Assembly (NCBI RefSeq): GCF_003148625.1
Contig: NZ_QGGO01000036.1
Span: 1-57,664, forward strand
Origin: Arcicella aurantiaca
GTDB lineage: Bacteria; Bacteroidota; Bacteroidia; Cytophagales; Spirosomataceae
Direction: 5' to 3'
DNA: 57,664 nucleotides
In this document: positions 25,276 to 33,966 of the stretch, piece after piece
Layout: the number at the start of each line of letters is the position of its first letter
Numbering within the stretch: position 1 is the first letter of the stretch
Notes under the pieces: generated by a model
What the model saw: the letters and a program-made list of their open reading frames with translations, nothing else
What the model was told of the DNA's origin: nothing
Databases searched by the model: none
Position numbers and translations under genes: made by a program

Positions 25276-25520
25276 GTTTTCGATATTCGATGTTTGTAAA
25301 CGAAAGTTGGATTCAAAACCATTTTAAAATAGAGAGGTTACACAGAGAGCCACAGAGAAAACAATAGAAAACCACAGAGATGAACCTCTTAATTAAACTC
25401 TCTGACCGACCAAGTAAATAGAAATTCAATCTTAGGATTTATTTTGGTAGCCTCTAAAAATGTCGTCAAATATAATGCTAACAAGTTATGTCGCACTCTA
25501 TAAACTATATAACTGAGCAA
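25276..25520. other. Intergenic region with dispersed repeat
   Basis: No gene seen. It contains a short repetitive patch (ACACAGAGAGCCACAGAG and relatives, 25338-25390) of the kind scattered in many Bacteroidota genomes. Confidence 0.5.
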
Positions 25521-25555
25521 AAAGCGTAACAAAGCTTTAAGCCTTATTACGCTTT
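25521..25555. terminator. Terminator downstream of the SDR operon
   Basis: Stem AAAGCGTAA / TTACGCTTT around a 17-base loop, followed on the minus strand by a short T-run. It lies 16 bases past the stop of the 25571-26335 gene. Confidence 0.7.
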
Positions 25556-25570
25556 CTTTGGGGGAAGATA

Positions 25571-26335
25571 TTATAAATTCATTCCGCCAGAAACTTCAAT
25601 TCGTTGTCCATTAACCCAACTGGCTTCTTCAGAACAAAGAAAGGCAACAACAGGTCCAATATCATTTGGTAAACCTACCCGACCAAGAGCTGTAACTTCC
25701 GCAATGTGTTTGTTTACATGTTCATTATCTCTTACTAAACCACCACCAAAATCAGTTTCGATTGCACCCGGTGCTATTGTGTTGACCGTAATACCACGCA
25801 CGCCTAACTCTTTGGCTTGATAACGGCTAAGCACCTCAATAGCCCCTTTCATTGCCGAATAAGCTGCGAATCCCGGATTACAGAAACGTGTTAAACCTGT
25901 AGAAAGATTTATGATACGTCCGCCGTCATTCAAAATTGATAATGCTTTTTGGGTTAAAAAGAAAACTCCTTTAAGATGAATGTTAAATAATTCGTCAAAG
26001 GCTTCTTCATTTGTGGCTTCAAATGGTGCATGAATACCGATGCCTGCATTATTAATGAGAAAGTCGAATTTTTCTGTCTGAAAATCAGCTTTCAATACAT
26101 CTTTGACCTGCTCAATAAATAAATCAAAGCTTTGTACTTTGCCTGTATTTAATTGTAAAGCAGCAGCATTTACGCCAAGATTTTTAATTTCGGCAACTAC
26201 ATCCATTGCTTCATTTTGTTTACTATTATAGGTAATAATTACATTTATACCTTTTTTTGCGAGGCTTAATGCCATGTTTTTGCCTAAACCACGGCTACCG
26301 CCAGTTACTAAGGCTATTTTTGAAATACTTCTCAT
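25571..26335 (-). CDS. SDR-family oxidoreductase
   Basis: 254 residues, a classical short-chain dehydrogenase/reductase. Coenzyme motif TGGSRGLGKNMA (TGxxxGxG) near residue 11, NNAGIG, the catalytic Ser and YSAMKG (YxxxK) near residue 160, then APGAIETDF. Likely NADP(H)-linked; the substrate is unknown. Third gene of a minus-strand set with the SnoaL-like lipoprotein and a second SDR, behind an AraC regulator. Confidence 0.9.
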   Translation of the reverse strand: MRSISKIALVTGGSRGLGKNMALSLAKKGINVIITYNSKQNEAMDVVAEIKNLGVNAAALQLNTGKVQSFDLFIEQVKDVLKADFQTEKFDFLINNAGIGIHAPFEATNEEAFDELFNIHLKGVFFLTQKALSILNDGGRIINLSTGLTRFCNPGFAAYSAMKGAIEVLSRYQAKELGVRGITVNTIAPGAIETDFGGGLVRDNEHVNKHIAEVTALGRVGLPNDIGPVVAFLCSEEASWVNGQRIEVSGGMNL

Positions 26336-26437
26336 TTTTTTATTTGCTTTTTGTTAAAAAATAATTGTTTTTTGAAATAATTAAGACTTTTCAAATAGTC
26401 ATTCTAAATTAGAGGGTATGCTATTGTAGAACCTTTC

Positions 26438-26857
26438 CTACTTAGTTTGCCCTATTTCTAATTGATAAAACTTCCCGTTACGATTGCAATAAAACTTAAA
26501 ATAAGCTTTGAAATCACCCCATTTATCGCTGTGAAAGTCTCCGTAAATAGTCAATCCGTTATCGTTGACTTCTTCGATACTGGTAAACCACTCCTGACCG
26601 ATAGCCTCTGTTGAAAACTTTTTAAAATTTCGAGGATGACCATCGTCTAACAGTTTGGCATCTTCGGTAAAAAATGAAAGCCACTCATCTGAATTTCCAG
26701 ATTGCCAAGCCTCAAAGGCCGCCTTCACAGTTGGATTTGTTAGTTTACTAATTTCCATTGATGGTATAATTTGATGGGAATGTTTTGTGTTAGATTGTCC
26801 GCAGGCAAATTGACTGCCTACGAACAAAAAAAGTATGATATTTTTCAATTTTACCAT
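26438..26857 (-). CDS. SnoaL/NTF2-like exported protein
   Basis: 139 residues from the ATG at 26857 (MVKLKNIILFLFVGSQFACGQ). The start is followed by a hydrophobic signal with a possible lipobox ending at Cys19, so it is probably a lipoprotein. The rest looks like a small alpha+beta barrel of the NTF2/SnoaL type (AAFEAWQSGNSDEWLSFFTEDAKLLDDG). Such proteins are often small isomerases, hydrolases or binding proteins. It begins 11 bases after the end of the upstream SDR gene and is co-transcribed with it. The longer frame starting at 26887 overlaps the SDR and is less likely. Confidence 0.7.
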   Translation of the reverse strand: MVKLKNIILFLFVGSQFACGQSNTKHSHQIIPSMEISKLTNPTVKAAFEAWQSGNSDEWLSFFTEDAKLLDDGHPRNFKKFSTEAIGQEWFTSIEEVNDNGLTIYGDFHSDKWGDFKAYFKFYCNRNGKFYQLEIGQTK

Positions 26858-26867
26858 GCTTTTCAAT

Positions 26868-27620
26868 TTATAGAGTAGCACCACCATTCACAAGCAAATG
26901 TTGACCATTCACAAACGAAGAAAGGTCACTGGCAAAAAATTCGGCTACATCTGCTACGTCTTTCACTTCAGCCATCCTACCCATCGGGCAACTTTCTATA
27001 ATCATTTTTCGCAATTCTTGATAACCGCCTTCTTCTGCAAAAATGCCAGAATGGTCAACAGCATAAGGAATGATGGAATTAACGGTAACCCCTCGGTGTC
27101 CAATCTCTTTAGAAAGCACATCTACCATGTAGCGTGGAGTGGTTTTACTGCCACCATATACAGCCATTCCTGGTATAGGAAATACCGTAGTACTTGAAGC
27201 AATATAAATAATACGTCCTTTGTCTTGAATCGCTTTAGCTGCCTGCTGCATGGTGAAATAAGCCCCTTTTGTGTTAATAGAAAATAAACGGTCAAACTGC
27301 TCTTCGGTAAAAGCTGTAACTGGAGTTTCTACCATTTCAATGCCTGCATTTGCTACTACAATATCAATTTTGCCAAATACATTAATGGCTTCATCAAAAA
27401 GTTTTTGAATATCATTTACCTTACTGACATCCGCTTGCACAGCGATGACTTTAACACCCATTGCGGTAATGTTAGACACTACTTCATCAGCAGATGCTTT
27501 GTCTTTTGAATAATTGATGATAATGTCTGCACCTAATGAAGCATATCTTTCGGCAATGGCTTTTCCTAAACCTCTTGCTGAGCCTGTTATAAGGGCTACT
27601 TTGTTGTTTAAACTTCTCAT
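26868..27620 (-). CDS. SDR-family oxidoreductase
   Basis: 250 residues from the ATG at 27620 (MRSLNNKVALITGSARGLGKAIAERYA). TGSARGLG coenzyme loop, NAGIEM, catalytic YGGSK (YxxxK), and a C-terminal SSFVNGQHLLVNGGATL typical of 3-oxoacyl-reductase-like SDRs. About 40% similar by eye to the SDR at 25571, so the pair may be an old duplication. First gene of the SDR/SnoaL/SDR operon. The substrate cannot be deduced. Confidence 0.9.
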   Translation of the reverse strand: MRSLNNKVALITGSARGLGKAIAERYASLGADIIINYSKDKASADEVVSNITAMGVKVIAVQADVSKVNDIQKLFDEAINVFGKIDIVVANAGIEMVETPVTAFTEEQFDRLFSINTKGAYFTMQQAAKAIQDKGRIIYIASSTTVFPIPGMAVYGGSKTTPRYMVDVLSKEIGHRGVTVNSIIPYAVDHSGIFAEEGGYQELRKMIIESCPMGRMAEVKDVADVAEFFASDLSSFVNGQHLLVNGGATL

Positions 27621-27730
27621 TTCTTTTTTTATATTGTTATTAATAAATTGACAATACAAAGTTGAAATGAAAAATCAGCCAGAATTATACATGAATTATA
27701 GGAATACTTACAAGATTCAGAGAATGAGGG

Positions 27731-28702
27731 CTAAATCATGGATTTGCGATAGGATGCAGGTGTAGTTTGTGTATATTTTTTGAAGTAATTACTAAAATGT
27801 GTGGTTTCGAGAAAGCCCAATTGAAAGGTAATTTCTTTAATTGATAATGCTGAATTGTGGAGAAGAGCTTTTGCTTGAGCAATCATTTTATCCGAAATCC
27901 AAGTGCTTACTGTTTTCCCCGTTTTACTTTTAATCACATTATTCAAATAGCTTTCATTGAGCATTTGTAAAGCCGCATAATCACTTACTCTTAATTGTTT
28001 GGTAACTTTTCCCTCTACCAATTCCCGAAAATGCTGTTCTAAATTAGTTTTAAAGGTTTTTACGATTTGAGAACTTTTATTACCCTCATAAATTGGATTG
28101 TACTCTTTCCAAAACGATTCTTTTACTTTTAATAATAATACTACCAAAAGGCTACCTAATATTTTGTTTTTAAACTTAGACGCAGAGCAAAACTCTTTTT
28201 CAATCTGAAGATAAATTTCTTCAAACTCGATAAAATCGTGTGCAGGCAAGGTTCTTGGGTATATGGTTTCGGATAACAAAAATGGAAATTCATTAAAAAT
28301 ATCAGGATGAACATTCTCTCTAAGAAACGTTTCTGTAAAAGTTATCAAACAAACATCTTCTATTTCAAACCATTCAAAAGACTTATAATGACCTGGATTT
28401 GTAAAATAAATAGTACCTGGCTGAGTAGCAAAAGAGACATCATCTGTTGTGTATTTTCCTCGAGCATCTTTGACAAATAGAAATGAAAAGTAGTTGGGAC
28501 GAAACCCATTTGACTTGAATGGTAAGGTAGGATGGAGATGTTTTAAATTATTAATTGTGAAATTGTCGCTATCCAATATACTATCAGTAGGCAAACCCAT
28601 TGATTTATACGTATCATAAAAGGTATCAAAAATTAGAATCTTATCTGACATTGGGACTATTTTCTTGTTAATTGATTTATAATGGTCAATTGTAAATTTC
28701 AC
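27731..28702 (-). CDS. AraC-family transcriptional regulator
   Basis: 323 residues; a shorter start at 28651 (MSDKILIFDTFYD) is also possible and fits family lengths. The N-terminal half is a cupin-like effector region, and the C-terminal 100 residues hold the AraC double helix-turn-helix, ending in FLETTHFSNYFKKYTQTTPASYRK. It lies just upstream of the SDR operon in the same direction, so it is the likely activator of those genes. Confidence 0.85.
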   Translation of the reverse strand: MKFTIDHYKSINKKIVPMSDKILIFDTFYDTYKSMGLPTDSILDSDNFTINNLKHLHPTLPFKSNGFRPNYFSFLFVKDARGKYTTDDVSFATQPGTIYFTNPGHYKSFEWFEIEDVCLITFTETFLRENVHPDIFNEFPFLLSETIYPRTLPAHDFIEFEEIYLQIEKEFCSASKFKNKILGSLLVVLLLKVKESFWKEYNPIYEGNKSSQIVKTFKTNLEQHFRELVEGKVTKQLRVSDYAALQMLNESYLNNVIKSKTGKTVSTWISDKMIAQAKALLHNSALSIKEITFQLGFLETTHFSNYFKKYTQTTPASYRKSMI

Positions 28703-29433
28703 AAAAATTAGTTCATATTGGTGATATTAACAAATATGTTAGCATATCCCAAAACTTTTGGCAAATGTTCTACTTTAAATTTTCATTTAGGTAGTATTCA
28801 TTTCTGACTTCGACAATTAAAAGGAGGGAGATAAAAACGAAGAGTTAAAATCAGTGCATAGGTATATAGATACTATAGCACATCTAAATTAAGTATATAT
28901 TTATCTACAAACAAGCTATTAAAATATACTTTGAATAATATACAATAAATATATACCAATTCATTAACACTAAAGTCCACTTTTTGATTTTGGAGAATTG
29001 TCTATTTAAACGGGCGTTTGATTGGACTGGAAATTTTGGAGGGATACTATCGGTTATTTTAAACGCAATACTTTTCTTGATTCTTGGGATTCTGATTCTT
29101 GGAATCAAGCTTTGGTTCTTAGATTCAGATTCTTGGAATCACGTGTTGGTTCTTAGTTCTGATTTTGGATTCACCGTTAAGCCTATTTCAATATCCTTAT
29201 TTTCCCAATTAAAGTGGTCTATAAAAACGGTGCTATTGTGATAACAATAACACCGCTCAAGTTCGCATACTTGAAATAAATATTATTAACTGTAATTGAT
29301 ATAAAGAAGCTTTTAATTTTAAACCTAAAGCTTGGATTTTATACAGTTTTAGAAGAGTCTCATTTGTAGATTTTACAGCTATTGTGTTTCAGTTTAAATG
29401 ATGATTTCTGTGTTAAATATATGCGATAAATGA
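28703..29433. other. Gene-free region with degenerate repeats
   Basis: About 730 bases. At 29078-29170 a run of GATTCTTGGAATC-like units repeats imperfectly (GATTCTTGGGATTC, GATTCTTGGAATCAAG, GATTCTTGGAATCACG). A hairpin with arms CGGTGCTATTG / CAATAACACCG lies at 29228-29255 and may terminate transcription. The 85-codon frame at 28984-29241 is made of these repeats and is not credited as a gene. Confidence 0.6.
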
Positions 29434-29596
29434 TTAGACTTCCTGCGAAAGTGTTTTATGATTGAAAAATGGTATATTTTCGAGTGAAAATAGCGGGAAT
29501 TTTGAAAGCATAGCAGAGCTACGGTTGAAAAATTTTCTCTATTTGTAGCCGAAAAGATGTTGTTTTACGACTTAAAACACTTTCGCAGGAAGTCTA
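29434..29596. repeat. MITE family A, copy 2 (long form)
   Basis: About 163 bp with ends TTAGACTTCCTGCGAAAGTG and its inverse. The interior carries the segment GCATAGCAGAG and a CTATTTGTAGCCGAAAAGATG stretch shared with the other long copies. It lies just downstream of the LytTR regulator, in the same orientation as copy 3. Confidence 0.85.
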
Positions 29597-29690
29597 TTAT
29601 ATTTTAAAATGTAATCATGCTTAGAAAGGGTAATCTCCATCTTAACTTTTACTCCTCCAAAAGTGACTCATTTTCAATGAAATACTCTAT

Positions 29691-30368
29691 TTACTTCTCA
29701 AAAAGGTCTTTCTTTGAAAGTGGTATTATCGTATTTTTTATTACTACATTTTTAGCACTATACTTCTCAATTTTATCTTTGTTAACTATAAATGCCCTAT
29801 GAATTTGAATGAATTTTGAGGGAGGTAATAATTCTAAGATTTGCGAAATAGTAGCCCGAGATTTAAACGTTTTTTCATTGGTGTAAAAGAGTAAATAATT
29901 TCCCTCTGAATTGATGAAATTGATGTCGTCTAACAATAACTCAACTTTATATTCACCATCTTTCACCAAAATACTATGTTTCGGTTTGTCTTCTTTCGAA
30001 GATTTTATGAGTGCCAATTCAATAGACGCTATCAAGTCGCTGTTTTTGAATGGTTTGGTTAGATAAGAGTAGGGCGAAGTTGCAACAGCTTCGCTGATGA
30101 CTTTGGCATTTTCGTAGGCAGTTAGATAGATAAATGGTACTTTTTGTTTGTTTTGAATGAGATTCCCCAAACTAATCCCATCCATTTCTCCATCACCCAG
30201 ATTGATGTCAAGAATAGCGAGGTCAACCAACTCTTTATTGAGAATTGTCAAGGCTTCATTAGCGTTTTTAGCTTCTAAAACCTGATAGCTATTTTCTTGA
30301 AGAATTTTCTTAGTGAGTCTTCTATTCAGAAAATCATCTTCTACGATTAGTATTACTTTTGAGTTCAT
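29691..30368 (-). CDS. LytTR-family response regulator
   Basis: 225 residues from the ATG at 30368 (MNSKVILIVEDDFLNRRL). Receiver domain (residues 1-120) with acidic pocket E10-D11-D12, phospho-acceptor in LAILDINLGDGEMDG, and the conserved KPF near residue 107. The C-terminal LytTR DNA-binding domain (about 130-220) contains IHRAFIVNKDKIE. It follows the TPR histidine kinase by 11 bases and is its partner. Confidence 0.92.
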   Translation of the reverse strand: MNSKVILIVEDDFLNRRLTKKILQENSYQVLEAKNANEALTILNKELVDLAILDINLGDGEMDGISLGNLIQNKQKVPFIYLTAYENAKVISEAVATSPYSYLTKPFKNSDLIASIELALIKSSKEDKPKHSILVKDGEYKVELLLDDINFINSEGNYLLFYTNEKTFKSRATISQILELLPPSKFIQIHRAFIVNKDKIEKYSAKNVVIKNTIIPLSKKDLFEK

Positions 30369-30379
30369 TGCGACGGTTG

Positions 30380-32191
30380 TTAAAAACACATTTTCAGTTC
30401 AAACCCTTTTTTGAGTTGCGTTTCCACAGTGCCATTGAGTTGGTCAATCAGTCCTTTCATGATTTCTACCCCAAGCCCTTTGGTTTGTACATTCTTAAAA
30501 TCAAAGCCAATGCCATTGTCGATGTAGTGTAGGCAATTCTTTTTTGAGTTTTTCTCTTGTTTGATTTCGATATTAATGATGCCTTTTGTTTGATTTTTGA
30601 AGGCGTGTTTCATGCTATTGCTAATCAACTCGACGATAATCAAACCCAATGGCAGGGCTTTGGTGATAGATAAAATCTCGATTTCACAAGTGACAAACAG
30701 ACCCACATTCTTTTCTTTGATGTCATAAGAATCCTTGACGAGTTCGGATAGGTCGGTTATGTACCGTGTCAAATCCACCTCATTAACACTTTCGGAAACA
30801 TTTAATTTTTTATGGAGCAAAGCAATTGAATGAATCCGATTCTGGTTGCTTTTTATCAAGTCGTCAATGTTGCTATGACTGACTGATTCTTTTTGGATTT
30901 CTAAGATACTGATAACATACTGCAAATTGTTTTTTACTCGATGCTGCAATTCAGAAAGGAGAATCTGTTTTTGCTCCATCGTTTTTTCAATTTTGTCCTT
31001 TTGAAGACTAATTTCTCGATTTTTATCTTTCAAAATCGTATTACCTTTTTGTTTTTGACGGTTGTTCCGAATCAAAATGATGGTCAGTACCCCAAAAAAC
31101 GCAAGAAAGCCAATTAGCGTATTTTGCCTGATAGAATAGTCGTATTCTTTTTTAGCTTCTACCAATTCTCGTTCACGTTGTTTGATGGTATTGACAATAT
31201 TTTGCGTTTGAAAAATTCTCGAAGAAGTGTAAATGCTATCGTTAGAGGCATTTACTATTTTCAAATAATTGATTGCTTTGGTTGGATTTTTTTGTTCGTA
31301 GATTTGAGCTAAAAGTTTGGCAGCACTTATGGTAAGCACTAAGTTTTTGAATTGTTGACCGCCTTTTAATGCTTTTTCTGCATAAAAAATAGCCGAGTCA
31401 GACTGATTCATCGCCTGAAAAACTCCCGCCAAATCAACCGACTGCTCAGATTCTAAAAATGGATTGCCAAATTTGTTTGAGAAACTCATCGCAATCCTCA
31501 GATAATGCAATGCCTCTGGGTAGTTTTTGCGTTTTTTTTCTACCCTTCCCATGATGGCATTGGCATACGATACCTCTATGGGGATATTCAATTTTCGGCA
31601 ACTCGTATCCATTAGTTTGCCGTAATACATGGCCAAGTCAAATTCGTTTAGATTTTCGTAAACCTCGCCAAGATTATGGTAAATCAGCCATTTTCCATTA
31701 TTGGGCAATGATTCTATTTCGGGGTTATTTTTGGCCTTTAGTAACCATTCTAATCGGTGTTGGCTATCTTGCTGTTTTTCGTAAACAAGAGCTATTAAAT
31801 TATAAAAAACGATTTCCAGCTTGGGGTATTTTGCTTGACTTACCTGCAAGCCTTCATAAGCCGACTGCATACCATTTTGCCAATCGCCTGTGATGGTTGA
31901 GACAAAGCTCAACGCCTGTAAAGAAACCAATTCTCCGTAGGTGTAACTAAGTTTTCTGGCAAGTTTGATTGACTCGGTTGCATATATTACTGCTTGGTGA
32001 GGTGCTGTCATTGTATGGTACCTTGCCAAATGCCATAAGCTAATCACTCTATTGGTGTCTTCAACAACCTCAGTCAAATTTTGTTTCAATCTATTTACCT
32101 TCTCGGTGGGCAGACTAAGCGGTTGAGCGAAGCCAGAGGTAGCCAAAGCCATGATTAGTAAAAGTGATATTTTAATGAGTTGGCTCGGCAT
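30380..32191 (-). CDS. Sensor histidine kinase with TPR sensor region (HisKA_2 type)
   Basis: 603 residues from the ATG at 32191 (MPSQLIKISLLLIMALATSG), which gives a clean signal peptide. Periplasmic tetratricopeptide-like repeats (about 40-350), one membrane span (about 357-377), a coiled coil, then LLSELQHRVKNNLQYVISIL, the HisKA_2 phospho-acceptor motif with its His, and an HATPase domain ending the protein (IELISNSMKHAFKNQ as N-box, DNGIGFD as G1 box). It pairs with the LytTR regulator downstream. The region around 30785-30809 shares 25 bases with the end of MITE copy 4. Confidence 0.92.
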   Translation of the reverse strand: MPSQLIKISLLLIMALATSGFAQPLSLPTEKVNRLKQNLTEVVEDTNRVISLWHLARYHTMTAPHQAVIYATESIKLARKLSYTYGELVSLQALSFVSTITGDWQNGMQSAYEGLQVSQAKYPKLEIVFYNLIALVYEKQQDSQHRLEWLLKAKNNPEIESLPNNGKWLIYHNLGEVYENLNEFDLAMYYGKLMDTSCRKLNIPIEVSYANAIMGRVEKKRKNYPEALHYLRIAMSFSNKFGNPFLESEQSVDLAGVFQAMNQSDSAIFYAEKALKGGQQFKNLVLTISAAKLLAQIYEQKNPTKAINYLKIVNASNDSIYTSSRIFQTQNIVNTIKQRERELVEAKKEYDYSIRQNTLIGFLAFFGVLTIILIRNNRQKQKGNTILKDKNREISLQKDKIEKTMEQKQILLSELQHRVKNNLQYVISILEIQKESVSHSNIDDLIKSNQNRIHSIALLHKKLNVSESVNEVDLTRYITDLSELVKDSYDIKEKNVGLFVTCEIEILSITKALPLGLIIVELISNSMKHAFKNQTKGIINIEIKQEKNSKKNCLHYIDNGIGFDFKNVQTKGLGVEIMKGLIDQLNGTVETQLKKGFELKMCF

Positions 32192-32253
32192 AATTGCTAA
32201 ATAACTTCCCAAAAGTTTTAACTCTTTCGGGAAGTTGATTTTATTTGCTTTAA

Positions 32254-32432
32254 TAGACTTTCCTGCGAAAGTGTTTTATGATTGAAAAATGGTATATTTT
32301 CGAGTGAAAATAGCGAGAATTTTGAAGGCATAGCAGAGAAATGGGGGGATGCCCAATCTTGAAAAATTTTCGCTATTTATAGCCGAAAAGATGTTGTTTT
32401 ACGACTTAAAACACTTTCGCAGGAAGTCTAAT
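32254..32432. repeat. MITE family A, copy 3 (long form)
   Basis: About 179 bp, ends TAGACTTTCCTGCGAAAGTG and AGGAAGTCTAAT. The interior has GCATAGCAGAGAAATGGGG and GATGCCCAATCTTG. It faces copy 4 (33300) in opposite orientation, and the two bracket the ricin-like gene. Confidence 0.88.
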
Positions 32433-32549
32433 TTAATAATAATGGATATGTAGTTTTGAGACAACTATATACTATTGAGACATAAATACCTGGTCATATT
32501 ACCCCTCTTTACGTTCACAATATCATGTCTCAATACTATAATTATGGTT

Positions 32550-33116
32550 TTATTGTACTGGCACTAATCTCCACATTTGACCTGAAACATTTTGAGTTTT
32601 ATCCATAAACGCATTGCCAGAATATACTGATTTATTATCAGGTTTATTTCCTTCCAAAGAAAAACTGTTGCCATGTAGCATTGTTCGCAATCTATAAAGG
32701 TGGTCGCCATTGTTGGCACTCACTAAGTCTAATCGCCATAGTTGACCTGTTACATCTTGAAAGTTATCCATAAAAGACCGACCGTCTTTCTCTCCACCAG
32801 CAGTGTTAGCTTCTAAACATTTACCATCGCCCTGATCTTTCGATTGTAAGCGATACCACCCTTTGTTTTTAGCATCTGGGACTAATTTCCACATTGTTCC
32901 AGTCGCACCTTTTTGAGAAGACATAAACGATGCACCACTCATAACATTACTCGCCGAACCATTGCTTTCAAGAGATAGTGCATCGCCCGTGAATGCTGTT
33001 CGCAAATAATAATAGCCTTTATAATTAGGACTAAAAGAATGTCCCCTATCTTGGCCATAGGATGTTAATGTAAGACCAATGAACAGAATCATTCCAAGGA
33101 TTTTTAAAGTTTTCAT
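32550..33116 (-). CDS. Secreted ricin-type beta-trefoil protein
   Basis: 188 residues. Signal peptide (MKTLKILGMILFIGLTLTSYG). The remainder is three similar units of about 50 residues, each ending in a Q-x-W-like motif: GTMWKLVP, GQLWRLD and GQMWRLVPV, with LSLE/CLEAN/FSLEGN strands between. This matches a RICIN (CBM13-like) beta-trefoil lectin. It has no attached enzyme domain, which is unusual. It is flanked by two inverted copies of MITE family A and may be a small secreted sugar-binding protein. Confidence 0.82.
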   Translation of the reverse strand: MKTLKILGMILFIGLTLTSYGQDRGHSFSPNYKGYYYLRTAFTGDALSLESNGSASNVMSGASFMSSQKGATGTMWKLVPDAKNKGWYRLQSKDQGDGKCLEANTAGGEKDGRSFMDNFQDVTGQLWRLDLVSANNGDHLYRLRTMLHGNSFSLEGNKPDNKSVYSGNAFMDKTQNVSGQMWRLVPVQ

Positions 33117-33299
33117 TTTTTAAGGTTCTTAGTAAATTTTACCTACTCTGAATCAGCATTTTCGGCTTCCTGCTTTTGTTTATGCAACAAAACTATTTCG
33201 CCTTTACACACGCTCAAAATTTGTGGGATATAAGTCAGATTTTAGGGATAGAAAGTGGTATTGCTTAACCATAATTAGATATTTTACCCAAACAGACAT

Positions 33300-33466
33300 A
33301 TTAGACTTCCTGCGAAAGTGTTTTAAGTCGTAAAACAACATCTTTTCGGCTACAAATAGCGAAAATTTTTCAAGATTGGGCATCCCCCCATTTCTCTGCT
33401 ATGCTTTCAAAATTCCCGCTATTTTCAATCGAAAATATACCATTTTTCAATCATAAAACACTTTCG
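33300..33466. repeat. MITE family A, copy 4 (inverted, one end replaced)
   Basis: Left end ATTAGACTTCCTGCGAAAGT is intact. The right end stops after ACACTTTCG and continues as GAAACATTTAATTTT instead of the usual CAGGAAGTCTAAT. These replacing bases extend an exact 25-base match with the histidine kinase gene (33457-33481 and 30785-30809). Orientation is opposite to copy 3. Confidence 0.85.
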
Positions 33467-33552
33467 GAAACATTTAATTTTGGTACTGATTTAAAATGTA
33501 TGCTCTGCTTTTACAAGTGAACCAAACTTATTTCTAAGAAAAATATAAGCTT

Positions 33553-33935
33553 TTATAATTCCATAGTGCAAACATCTTTCTTAGAGAAACAAACTGTTTC
33601 TCGGCATAACCTTTTTAGATGCGTTCTAAAATCTCTGTTGTGTCTCTCAATGTGAGTGGTTTTAGCTTTGGCAATAATATGTTTTTGGGGTGGAATATTC
33701 TTTTTGTAAGACTTCCAATCATCGGTTCGATAAGAATCAATCTGTAAATGGCTCAGTTTTTTCATCAAAGTCTTACAAGCTGAATCATTCCGTTTTCCGA
33801 TATGAAAAGCCAATATTTTGCAAGAATCGGGGTCGTAGGCATACCAAAGCCACCCGCTTCGGTAGTCCGATTTTACCTTGTTTTCGGTGTTTAACAAAAG
33901 TCCACATTTCGTCGGGGAATTTCTATGAAGTCCTC
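33553..33935 (-). pseudogene. IS1-family transposase remnant, frameshifted
   Basis: The last 114 codons (33553-33897) show IS1-type features: WLWYAYDPDSCKILAFHIGKR, a DDWKSY block, and NRDFRTHLKRLCRETVCFSKK near the C-terminus with the catalytic glutamate region. Upstream, DEMWTFVKHRKQGK is in another frame, so a frameshift near 33865-33880 separates the parts, and the N-terminal third is gone. It abuts the GH2 gene, which ends at 33967. Confidence 0.85.
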
Positions 33936-33966
33936 CCTAAAGCATGAAAGAATGCACTTTTTTAGA

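Noticed and set aside
28984-29241. 85-codon hydrophobic open frame
   Set aside because: The translation is a by-product of the GATTCTTGGAATC repeat; no start context or homologue is apparent.
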